In this document: positions 51,673-60,700 of the stretch, in pieces
Layout of the letters: every line of letters starts with the position of its first letter
How positions within the stretch are numbered: the stretch's first letter is position 1
Assembly (NCBI GenBank): GCA_964484185.1
Contig: CAZAEQ010000009.1
Span: forward strand, 62,001-126,000
Source: F1-120-MAGs238 sp964484185
GTDB taxonomy: Bacteria > Planctomycetota > Phycisphaerae > Phycisphaerales > UBA1924
DNA length: 64,000 nt
Direction of reading: 5' to 3'
Translations under genes and position numbers: made by a program
The notes under the pieces: model-generated
The model's database searches: none
What the model was told of the DNA's origin: nothing
Seen by the model: only the letters and a program-made list of their open reading frames with translations

Positions 51673-52494
51673 ATGACGACGGCCGACTACAGAGTTCAAC
51701 TTGATTCATTTGAAGGTCCCCTCGACCTCCTGCTTTTCCTTATCCGCCGCGCTGAAGTAGATGTCCACGACATCCCGGTCGCGCTAATCGCGGGCCAGTA
51801 CCTCGAGTACCTCAACGCCAACATCAAGACTGTCGACCTTGAGGCCGCCGGCGATTTCCTTGTCATGGCCGCCACCCTGATGGAAGTCAAATCTCGCATG
51901 CTCAGCTGGCAGCCAGGCCAGGCTCTGCCCGCTGAAGACCCAAGCGCCAAATCCGATGCCTATGAAGACCCGCGTGCGGACCTGGTTCGTCAGCTCCTGG
52001 CATTCAAGCAATACCGCGATGCCTCAAATGAGCTCGAAACACGCATGGAAGAATGGCAGCGTCGCGCACCCGCCGGCGCACACGGCCCCGTCAAAGTCGA
52101 CGCTCTCGCCGAGGACCCCGATGCGCCCGCAGATCTGGAGATGGATGAACTCAGCCTCATGGATCTCATCGAGGCATTCCGCGCCATCGTCACCAGCGTG
52201 AACTTCGATCGTGTCGGCGATCATCAGGTAACGTACGACGATACACCCATCGAACTGCACGCCGAAGATATTCTTGAGCGGATTCGTTCTTCGACAACCG
52301 GCGCCCCGGCAAGCCTCTCCATGCGCCAGATATTCGAAGGCCGCAAACGGGGCGAAATGATCGGTCTTTTCCTGGCAATGCTCGAACTGGTTCGCCGCCG
52401 CGCAATTCGCGTAAAGCAAGACTCCACCCGCGGCGACATTACCGTCGAAGCCAGCGACGAATCTCCTGACCAGCAGATTCAGCCCACTCAGTAA
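51673..52494 (+). CDS. scpA: Segregation and condensation protein A
   Basis: Kleisin subunit of 273 aa of the SMC-ScpAB condensin, which organises and segregates the chromosome. The N-terminal hallmark is FEGPLDLLLFLIRRAEVDVHDIPV, followed by YLEYL and FLVMAATLMEVKSRMLL-type text. A long acidic linker (about 90-190) joins the C-terminal winged-helix part FEGRKRGEMIGLFLAMLELVRR. GGAGGG precedes the ATG at 51673; a longer frame starts at 51601. ScpB is not in the window. It ends directly against the convergent porin gene. Confidence 0.93.
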   Translation: MTTADYRVQLDSFEGPLDLLLFLIRRAEVDVHDIPVALIAGQYLEYLNANIKTVDLEAAGDFLVMAATLMEVKSRMLSWQPGQALPAEDPSAKSDAYEDPRADLVRQLLAFKQYRDASNELETRMEEWQRRAPAGAHGPVKVDALAEDPDAPADLEMDELSLMDLIEAFRAIVTSVNFDRVGDHQVTYDDTPIELHAEDILERIRSSTTGAPASLSMRQIFEGRKRGEMIGLFLAMLELVRRRAIRVKQDSTRGDITVEASDESPDQQIQPTQ

Positions 52495-53502
52495 TCAGTA
52501 CTCAAACCCGATTCCGACTGTAAAAATCACTTCGGTTGCATCATCATCGTTTGATGTTTTGCATGGCCCGTTCATGAAGAGCATCGTGACGCCGGTGCTC
52601 AGCGTCCAGGTTCCGTATTTCTCATTGAACGGCAGCGGAACTGAAGCCTTCACGCCGACGGTTTCATAGCCGCAGAACGTGTCGTCCCCCTCATCATTCG
52701 AGTAGTAGTTCCCAAGACTGAACCCTGCGGTGATCGGAAATACAACCTCTATATCACCAATCGCGCTTTTCTCAATAGTGAATCCCGGCGAGATCGAAGG
52801 CTCAAAATACACACCACGCGGCGACACTCCATCCATTGTCGCACCATCGACTTCAACAACAAAGAGCATGCTCGGATTCAGCGCCCATGCCCCCATGCAT
52901 TCCGAATCGTCATACGAGAACCGGGCTTGAAATTCCGTCGCAGAATCAAACGCATCGTTGGGCGAGCTCCACGAGAGATACGTCGCGGTTGCAGTGAAAT
53001 CGCCAACCGTCGCTGAAACACCAGCATAAACATCTGCCTCGTACCAGTTCCTGCGATATCCCGTGACCGTATCTCCGGCGCCGGTCTTCTTGCTGTGAAC
53101 ACTGTTCCAGGTTCCCAGGAAAACCCCAACTTCGCCCGTGTCCCACGTGTGAAGCGTGAACCCCAACTCAGCCCACGGCTGCAAAACGCTACCTCGATCT
53201 TCCTGCCTGAATCCGCGCGAGTAGTACGCGTTGGACCAATCAAGCCCGACTCTTAGGTGGACCCGCTGATCATCCTCTTCTTCAAGCTTTTCTTCAGCAG
53301 CATCCTCGCTCTTATCAACTTTCACAGGAGCTCTAAGCGTCGCACCAAACTCATTGTCCAGCTCTCCGACGCCAGGCCCCGCTGTCGCGATTCCCACATC
53401 CTGAGTTGGCTCATCACCGAACGATGGCGCGGCCAGCCCTGAAATTGCCAGTAGCGATACAACCCTTGCAATGAAGGTACATGACGCATTTTTAGTTGAC
53501 AT
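52495..53502 (-). CDS. Outer-membrane porin-like (TorF-type) protein
   Basis: Exported 335-aa protein. The signal peptide ends near SGLAAPSFGD. A short acidic helix (KSEDAAEEKLEEEDD) precedes a beta-barrel-like body with alternating strands: LRVGLDWSNAYYSRGFRQED, LGFTLHTWDTGEVGVFLGTW and ATATYLSW. It closes with an aromatic C-terminus (GIGFEY), as in outer-membrane barrels. The YxSRGF..E pattern resembles the TorF putative-porin family. Two Cys pairs (FCGY, GPCK) are odd for a barrel. The ATG at 53502 follows GGAG at a rather long distance. Substrate unknown. Confidence 0.7.
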   Translation of the reverse strand: MSTKNASCTFIARVVSLLAISGLAAPSFGDEPTQDVGIATAGPGVGELDNEFGATLRAPVKVDKSEDAAEEKLEEEDDQRVHLRVGLDWSNAYYSRGFRQEDRGSVLQPWAELGFTLHTWDTGEVGVFLGTWNSVHSKKTGAGDTVTGYRRNWYEADVYAGVSATVGDFTATATYLSWSSPNDAFDSATEFQARFSYDDSECMGAWALNPSMLFVVEVDGATMDGVSPRGVYFEPSISPGFTIEKSAIGDIEVVFPITAGFSLGNYYSNDEGDDTFCGYETVGVKASVPLPFNEKYGTWTLSTGVTMLFMNGPCKTSNDDDATEVIFTVGIGFEY

Positions 53503-53660
53503 GTCGGACGGCTCCAATACGCGACTGACCGAGAATTACCTCCTTATTGCTCGACGCAATTACTGAGGTAGTTCAATTCCCGTTCTCGCATTGCCGCGGC
53601 CTGCATTTTCAAGCCAGTCGGATCCTCCCGCCACGTCCGATTACGGCTTACGCTTGAGCC

Positions 53661-55325
53661 ATGAAAGACCGTCCGATACTTCGCAACAACCCGCTCGTTC
53701 TCGTTATTCGCGATGGCTGGGGCACCAATCCTAATCCCGAGCACGATGCCTTCAACGCCGTCAAACTCGCCAAGACTCCCGTCGCCGACCGCCTCATGTC
53801 CGAATACCCATGGACATTGATCCGCACCTGCGGCGAAGATGTCGGAATTCCCGAAGGCACCATGGGAAACAGCGAAGTAGGACACCAGAACCTTGGTGCT
53901 GGTCGAATTGTCTTTCAGGAATCCGTGGCAATCACGCTCGCCTGCCGCAACGGTGTCGACACGAATCCTGCAATCGCCGCGGCGATTAAGTCCTCGCTCC
54001 AGAAAAACGGCTCAGTCCACCTGATGGGCATCAACAGCGATGCCGGTGTTCACGGAATGTTGAACCACCTCTACGCCTGCGTCAAAGCCTGCAAAGTGCT
54101 CGGGCAATCCAAAGTCTTCGTGCATCTCTTTACTGATGGCCGCGACACGGGGCCTTTTACTGGTCTCGAATTCGCCCGCCAGGTCGAAGCCCAGCTCAAA
54201 GAAATCGGCACAGGCAGAATCGCCTCAATCTGCGGCCGCTATTACGCAATGGATCGCGACAATCGCTGGGAACGGGTCCAGCTCGCCTACGACGTCTTGA
54301 CTGGTCGCTCGATCGGCGCAGGCGAATTTCCCACCACATCTGCCGCTATCCAAAACTACTACGACAACCCCGCTGGCACTTCTCAAACTGGTGACGAGTT
54401 TATTACGCCGCGGATCGTTGGGGAGAAAGCTCCGATTCAGAATGGCGATTCGGTGATTTTCTACAACTACCGAGGCGATCGTCCGCGCGAAATCTGTGCC
54501 GCATTCGTTTTCCCTGATCCACTCTGGGCCAAAGCCAAGCCGAGTCCAGACAGCGGCAAAAGCGGCTTTGATCGCGGCCGCAAACTCGACCTCAACTTTG
54601 TCATCATGACCGAATACTGGGAAGAACTGTTGCCCCATGTAAAGGTCGCATTCCCGAAGCCTCCCCGCATGGTGAATATCGCTGGCGATTGGATCAGTGC
54701 ACACGGATTGACTCAGTTTCGCTGCGCTGAAACAGAGAAGTATCCCCATGTCACGTTCTTCTTCAACGACTATCGCGAAGATCCGTTCCCGGGCGAGCAC
54801 CGCGAGAATCCGCAAAGTCCCAAAGTCGCCACCTATGACCTGCAGCCGGAAATGAGCGCTGACAAAGTTCGCGATGCGGTGCTGCGCCGACTCGCCGCGC
54901 CGGACTGCGAAGATGTAATCATTGTCAATTTCGCCAACGCCGACATGGTCGGCCATACGGGCTCGCTCCCGGCCGCGATCAAAGCGTGCGAATTCGTCGA
55001 TGCCTGCGTTGGAGCGATCGTTGATGCAACGCTCAAGCGTGGTGGCGCGTTAATTGTCGCAGCCGATCACGGCAATAGCGAACAGATGTTTGATCCGGTC
55101 ACCAACGCCCCGCACACAGCCCACACTCTCTATGACGTCCCGTGCATCATCGTCGGCCCCGCATTCAAGGGCCGCGCACTTCGAGGCGACCAGGATTCCA
55201 GAGGCTGGTTTGATCCGCAGGTGCGAAATCAGCGCGGTCGGCTCGCGGATGTGCTCCCCACGGCATTTCAGATGATCGGATTGGGAGTTCCGCCGGAAAT
55301 GACAGGTTCAAGCCTGCTCATTTGA
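53661..55325 (+). CDS. gpmI: 2,3-bisphosphoglycerate-independent phosphoglycerate mutase
   Basis: Glycolytic enzyme of 554 aa using two manganese ions to interconvert 3- and 2-phosphoglycerate. The metal site starts with LVLVIRDGWG; the phosphorylated Ser is in MGNSEVGHQNLGAGR. Others visible are SDAGVHGMLNHL, HLFTDGRDT, YNYRGDRPREI, NFANADMVGHTG and VAADHGNSEQM. Length is slightly above the usual ~510 aa because of an extra loop around 285-310. The gene has no Shine-Dalgarno of note. Its last 18 bases overlap the convergent SlyX-like gene. Confidence 0.94.
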   Translation: MKDRPILRNNPLVLVIRDGWGTNPNPEHDAFNAVKLAKTPVADRLMSEYPWTLIRTCGEDVGIPEGTMGNSEVGHQNLGAGRIVFQESVAITLACRNGVDTNPAIAAAIKSSLQKNGSVHLMGINSDAGVHGMLNHLYACVKACKVLGQSKVFVHLFTDGRDTGPFTGLEFARQVEAQLKEIGTGRIASICGRYYAMDRDNRWERVQLAYDVLTGRSIGAGEFPTTSAAIQNYYDNPAGTSQTGDEFITPRIVGEKAPIQNGDSVIFYNYRGDRPREICAAFVFPDPLWAKAKPSPDSGKSGFDRGRKLDLNFVIMTEYWEELLPHVKVAFPKPPRMVNIAGDWISAHGLTQFRCAETEKYPHVTFFFNDYREDPFPGEHRENPQSPKVATYDLQPEMSADKVRDAVLRRLAAPDCEDVIIVNFANADMVGHTGSLPAAIKACEFVDACVGAIVDATLKRGGALIVAADHGNSEQMFDPVTNAPHTAHTLYDVPCIIVGPAFKGRALRGDQDSRGWFDPQVRNQRGRLADVLPTAFQMIGLGVPPEMTGSSLLI

Positions 55326-55532
55326 CGAACCATCACTCGCGCCGTCAGACGACCCGCGATCTTTGCGCTCTCCAAAGGAAGCCTCAAGTCGCCTTAATTC
55401 CGCCTGCGCAACTTGCAGCAGCCGCGAGAGTTCCAGCACTTCTGTCGACAATTGCTCCACTTGGCGTTCGAGGAACATCTGGTGTTCCTCCAGATTCATG
55501 ACCTTTTGCGAGAGTTCCTCGGGGTGTGACAT
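55308..55532 (-). CDS. slyX: SlyX-like coiled-coil protein
   Basis: Protein of 74 aa predicted to be one long coiled coil, KVMNLEEHQMFLERQVEQL and then ELSRLLQVAQAELRRLEASF, followed by a Ser/Asp-rich tail. SlyX family members begin with the same heptad pattern and are of unknown function. The ATG at 55532 was chosen; the frame extends to 55568. It overlaps gpmI tail-to-tail and is divergent from the PagL-like gene. Confidence 0.7.
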   Translation of the reverse strand: MSHPEELSQKVMNLEEHQMFLERQVEQLSTEVLELSRLLQVAQAELRRLEASFGERKDRGSSDGASDGSSNEQA

Positions 55533-55590
55533 TGCTGTCGATTGTTCGCCGCAAAAGCCGGAAAGCAATTAATCGACTAGGCTGTTCACC

Positions 55591-56244
55591 ATGAACCACC
55601 GAACACTGATCTTGCCAGCTGCAATCGCCCTGACTTCCTCAGTCTGCTGCGCCGAATCGCTGTACAAAGAGGCCCGCTACGAACTGCAACCTGCCGCGAC
55701 GGCACCCGCAGACAAAGCTCTGACCGAAGAGAAGTCAGTGGTAACAAAGAAGTCGGGCGGCTCGCGCTTTGGCACCGAAAGTCAGGAGTGGATCACGATC
55801 GGTACCGGTGGCTCACACGATTTTTCTGGCAACGCCGGGTACGACATTCACGCATCCTGGAGCACGTTCATCATTGAAGACGTGGAGTTCTCCCTCGAAC
55901 TTGCAACTTGGTATTACCAGCAAAAAGGGGAAAACGCGTTTGGCATCAATCCGCAGTTCATCTTCCGATACCACTACTACAAGTCTGATGATGCGAAGTG
56001 GACACTCTTTGCAGAAGCCGGAATCGGTCTGCTCTTCGCTACCCGTGATGTTCCCGTAAATGGCTCCTCATTTGCCTTCACGCCACGCGCGGGCTTTGGT
56101 GTCACCCGCCAGCTCACCGACGATCTGCGCCTTCAAGTAGGTATTCGCTGGGCGCACATTTCAAACGCACGTATTAATGGCGACTCACGCAATCCTTCGC
56201 GCGATTCCCTCATGCTCTACGCAGGACTCATGTTTGAGTATTAA
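55591..56244 (+). CDS. Acyloxyacyl hydrolase (PagL-like) outer-membrane protein
   Basis: Exported 217-aa protein. The signal peptide ends near SSVCCAES. The barrel-like body includes EWITIGTGGSHDFSGNAGYDIHASWS, ATWYYQQKGENAFGINPQF and AEAGIGLLFA. The PagL active-site pattern is seen near the C-terminus: His-Ile-Ser in WAHISNAR, followed by NPSRDSLMLYAGLMFEY, where an Asp stands near the position of the usual Glu. PagL removes the 3-O acyl chain from lipid A at the outer membrane. It suggests that this bacterium has lipid A, but the residues are only partly conserved. Confidence 0.75.
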   Translation: MNHRTLILPAAIALTSSVCCAESLYKEARYELQPAATAPADKALTEEKSVVTKKSGGSRFGTESQEWITIGTGGSHDFSGNAGYDIHASWSTFIIEDVEFSLELATWYYQQKGENAFGINPQFIFRYHYYKSDDAKWTLFAEAGIGLLFATRDVPVNGSSFAFTPRAGFGVTRQLTDDLRLQVGIRWAHISNARINGDSRNPSRDSLMLYAGLMFEY

Positions 56245-56246
56245 TA

Positions 56247-57188
56247 TCAGAACGCGGTTGCCGCAACAACGCCGCTATCAACCACGATTCGATTGCGTCC
56301 ACCGTGCTTCGCGGAATAAAGCGCCTTGTCCGCAGCTTGCACCAGTTGTTCAGCGCTCATGTTCGCCGCATCAGTAATTCCGGCAATTCCAATTGAGCAC
56401 GTAATCTTGCGTTCTGGATGGCGAGCCCAGACCATGCTCTCCAGGGCAGCACGAATTCGCTCACACAGAACCAGCGCCGCCGTCGGAGACGTATCCGGCA
56501 TAATGATCGCAAATTCCTCGCCGCCATACCGACACGGCACATCCGCCGTGCGGCACTGCTGACGCAGCAATTTACCCATGCCCTGAAGCACTGAATCGCC
56601 GGCTGGGTGCCCAAAGGTGTCATTAACGCTCTTGAAATGATCGAGATCGATTATCGCAAGCGCAAGTGGGTGAAACTGACGGTGAACACGCGAGTTCTCT
56701 TCTGCCCATCGCTCATCAAAGAACGCCCGGTTCGACAGACTCGTGAGCCCATCAACACGCGCTCGGTCGCTCAACAATCGAACCAGACGCTGCATCTTCA
56801 GCGCCGACCTCAAGCGGACACGCAGTTCGGTAAACTCAAATGGCTTGGTGATGTAATCAACTGCTCCCAGTTCAAACGCGGTCACCTTGTCCTGTGTGGC
56901 CTGCATTCCTGAGAGCATGATGATTGGAATCTCAACGGTTTCCCGGTCATTCTTTAGTCGCCGCATAACCTCGAAGCCGTCCATATCCTGCATGTCCAGG
57001 TCCAGCAGAATGATCGCGGGTTTGAGCGACTTGGCTTTCTCAATTCCAATGGCGCCGTTTGGCGCGCCTTCAAGTTCAATCTCTTCCTGCTTCAATCTGG
57101 CCCGCAAAATGCGGTGCACATCAGGTGAGTCATCTATGACCAGCACCAGTGGCTTTGAGTCGTCGGCAAGTTGTGCATTCATCGGCAT
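56247..57188 (-). CDS. Response regulator with GGDEF output domain
   Basis: Cytoplasmic 313-aa protein of the receiver-GGDEF (PleD/WspR-like) type. The receiver domain has the acidic pair in VLVIDDSPDVH, the phospho-acceptor Asp in ILLDLDMQDMDG, and Lys in YITKPFEF. The GGDEF domain carries GGEEF preceded five residues upstream by RTAD, an intact RxxD inhibitory site. It should make cyclic di-GMP when phosphorylated. The ATG at 57188 is preferred; the next ATG (57182) is also possible. An Hpt protein gene lies 49 bases upstream on the same strand and is a probable partner. Confidence 0.93.
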   Translation of the reverse strand: MPMNAQLADDSKPLVLVIDDSPDVHRILRARLKQEEIELEGAPNGAIGIEKAKSLKPAIILLDLDMQDMDGFEVMRRLKNDRETVEIPIIMLSGMQATQDKVTAFELGAVDYITKPFEFTELRVRLRSALKMQRLVRLLSDRARVDGLTSLSNRAFFDERWAEENSRVHRQFHPLALAIIDLDHFKSVNDTFGHPAGDSVLQGMGKLLRQQCRTADVPCRYGGEEFAIIMPDTSPTAALVLCERIRAALESMVWARHPERKITCSIGIAGITDAANMSAEQLVQAADKALYSAKHGGRNRIVVDSGVVAATAF

Positions 57189-57237
57189 GAGCACAGTTCC
57201 ACGTTTTCACAATCAGCTTAACACGACCAGCAAAACA

Positions 57238-57576
57238 TTACGCTGCGGCGCGACGACAGAGTGTTACAAGATCATCGAATTGAGTTTTCATCGATTCAAG
57301 CGTTCGCGAATCAGGCACGCCCTGGAGCCCCTTAAGCGTTCCCTCGAGCTTTCCGGCGGCGCTGCCGATGACCGCAAAACCATATCCCCCCGACGCACCC
57401 TTCAACTGGTGCGAAATTCGCTTGAGGTCGTCGAATCTGCTGGCGTTCCAGATAGTTTCGAGTTCTTTCAATCGATCCGGCAGCTCGGAAACAAACACCT
57501 CGACGAGTTCAGCCATTTCTGGATCTGTTGCGAATTCGCTCTGTAGTTTCACATAATTCGTCGTTTGTTCCGCCAT
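57238..57576 (-). CDS. Hpt domain phosphotransfer protein
   Basis: Protein of 112 aa consisting of one histidine-phosphotransfer domain. The phospho-accepting His is in ISHQLKGASGGYGF, and the bundle begins LVEVFVSELPDRLKELE. GAGGGGG stands six bases ahead of the ATG. It is in the same transcription unit as the receiver-GGDEF protein and likely relays phosphate to it; the sensor histidine kinase is not in this window. Confidence 0.9.
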   Translation of the reverse strand: MAEQTTNYVKLQSEFATDPEMAELVEVFVSELPDRLKELETIWNASRFDDLKRISHQLKGASGGYGFAVIGSAAGKLEGTLKGLQGVPDSRTLESMKTQFDDLVTLCRRAAA

Positions 57577-57768
57577 GAATGTCCCCCTCGTGCCGCGTTC
57601 GAATCGGCGTTCCGATATAGGGGATTCCAGTCGCTTCCTCCGAAATAGGCGGCATATTCACCCACAGGTCCTTTTATTCCGTCATTACTGCCACCTCCCT
57701 CGGGCCCAGTTCTGGGAATACCCTCTACACCTTAGGTTTTCGGACGCGCAACTGGAGAGTTCTAACAT

Positions 57769-60700
57769 ATGAAATACGGTCTTTCAACTTCGTCCTCGGC
57801 ACTCACACTCACCGCCATCTGCGCGGTTGCGGGTCTTGCCGCTTCCGCATCCGCTCAGGCTCAACCTGCGCACCAGCCCGATGCGACCATGCTGCGCTAT
57901 CCTGCGGTCAGCAAGTCTCATATCGCCTTCGTTTACGCCAACAACATTTACCTTGCGCCCCGAGCTGGCGGCATCGCGTCGCTCACTGCCGTCCCTCCAG
58001 GACAGTCTTCTTTCCCACGATTCTCACCAGATGGTGCCACGCTCGCCTTCGCCGCGAACTATGACGGCAATCGCGATCTTTACACCCTTCCTGTTGCTGG
58101 CGGCACTCCCTTCCGCGTGACCCACTTCCCCGGCTCTGAATCCCTCTGCAGCTGGACCAATGACAATCGCCTCATGTTCCTCACCAGCGGCCTCGCTGGT
58201 TTGGGCCGCCAATCTCAGCTGTACTCAGTCCCCGCAACCGGCGGACAACCTGCCCGCTATCCCATGCCCTACTCCGGATACGGCTCCGTCAGCCAGGACG
58301 GCCAATCCATCGCCTTCACCCCCCACTCCACCGAGACCCGCACGTGGAAACGCTACCGCGGCGGCATGGCGACCGACATCTGGGTCATGAACCTCAAAGA
58401 CCTCACTTCCAAAAAGATCACCGATTGGGAAGGCACCGACTCGCTTCCAATGTGGGGCAAGGGCTCTGCAGCATCGGTCATCTTCTATATCTCCGACAAC
58501 GGCCCGGAACATCGCCTCAATATCTGGTCATTTAACACAACAACCAATGAACGCAAGCAAGTCACCACATTTGCTGATGACGATGTCAAATGGCCATCCT
58601 TTGGCCCAGGAACAGATGCAAACGCACCGGGCGAAATCATCTTCCAGCTTGGCTCGAAGATCATGCTTCTCGACCTTGCCAGCGGAAAGTCCAACCCCGT
58701 CAACATCTCTATCCCCGGCGCCAAGCCCAGCATTAAATCCCGTTCTGAAGATGCAAGTCGCAATATTTCTTCTGCCGCCATTTCCCCAACTGGCAAGCGC
58801 GTAGTTCTTTCTGGTCGCGGCGACATCTGGTCGGTCCCCGCTAAAGAGGGCCCAGCACGCAACCTCACCAACTCTTCGGGCGTGTTCGAACGTGATCCTT
58901 CATGGTCACCCGATGGAAAGTGGATTTCTTACTTCAGCGACGAGAGCGGCGAATACGAACTCTACATCCGCGCGGCCGACGCTAAGGCACCTGGCTACTC
59001 AAAGCTGGACGACACCGAGGAGACGGACAAGAAAGATGCAGATAAAAAGGACGCTGACAAGGATGCAAAAAAGGATGAACCTGCTAAGCCCGATGTCACC
59101 AAGGACTTCAAGCCAACCAAATTGACAACGCTCGGCGCCGGTTTCCGCTACGAACCCACTTGGTCGCCAGATGGCAAAATGATCGTCTTCACTGACAAAG
59201 CTGGCGGCCTGTTCCTGGTCACTCTTGATTGGAAAGATGCGGCGGTTACCGCAACCGTCAAACAGGTCGACATGAATCCCGATGCTTCACGCATGGGCTA
59301 TTCATGGACCCACGATTCGTCAATGCTCGCATACGCCCGCACTGATGAAACTTCCAATCAGAACGCGATCTGGATTTACAATGTCAAGACGGGGACTTCA
59401 ACGCGCGTCACTAATCCGATTTTTAACAACGATTCCCCTGCCTTCGATCGCAAGGGCGACTGGCTGTATTACTCCACAAACCGCAACTTCAACTCACCTC
59501 GCTACGCCGACCTCGACACCACCTTTGCCTACATCAATACTGGCATGATCATGGCCGCACCTCTTCGCGACAACATGAAGAACCCCTTCGCCGCCAAGAG
59601 TGATGAAGAGGAATGGAAAAAAGACGACAAGGCCAAAGACGCCAAGAAGGATGACAAGGACAAGAAAGACGAGAAGAAGGACGACAAGAAAGACGCCGCG
59701 AGTACAGCCGACGACGGCATCAGCGGCACCTGGGAATGTCAGACCACCACTCCTCAGGGCCCCCTTCCATTTAAACTGAATATCTCCCCCGCTGGCGAAG
59801 GCAAGATTTCGATCACGATCTCTTCAATCATGGGCTCTGCAACAGCCCAGTCTGACTTCGACAAGGCCACCGGCAAATTCTCCGCGAGTTTCGCTATGGG
59901 CAATGCCGCGGTCACCATCGAAGGAACCGCCAAAGATGGCGCCGTCTCTGGCACCTGGTCAGCCGGTGACACCAAGGGCGATTTCAGCGGCAAACGCACC
60001 GACAAAGGCGGCGACAAGGCCGACGCTAAGAAAGATGGCGACAAGGACAAGAAGGACGACGAAAAGAAGCCCATCAAAATCGATTTTGAGAACTTCGAAA
60101 AACGCGCCATCGCACTTCCCATCGCTCCCGGCGCGTTCGGCAACCTCGAAGTCAACGACTCCAATAAGCTCATTTACGCCCGTCGCGGCGGCGATGGCGC
60201 TGAAGGTGGCATCAAGATCTTCGATATCAACGATGACAGCAAAGAAGAAAAAGCAGTCGGCGCAGGCGGCGGATTCTCCATGTCCGCGGATGGCAAAAAG
60301 CTCCTTGTCGGCCGCGGATCCGGCCTTTCGATCGTTGATGCATCTGCCGGTGGCAAATCGCAGAGCGTCACAGTCACTGGCCTCCGCGTCACTGTGAACC
60401 CCAGAGAAGAATGGCGTCAGATTTTCACTGAAACCTGGCGCCTCTTCCGCGACTTCTTCTACGAACCCACCATGCACGGCGTCGATTGGCCCAAGATGCG
60501 TGATCACTACATGCAGATGATCGATGACTGCTCTAACCGCGAAGACGTCGCATATGTCCAGGCCGAACTGGTCTCTGAACTCAACATTGGACACGCATAC
60601 ATCAACAGTCCAGGCGATGTTGCATCTCCTGGTCCTCAGGTAGCTGTCGGCATGCTCGGTTGCGACTGGGAGCTTGATACTTCCGGCGCGGCTCCCGCAT

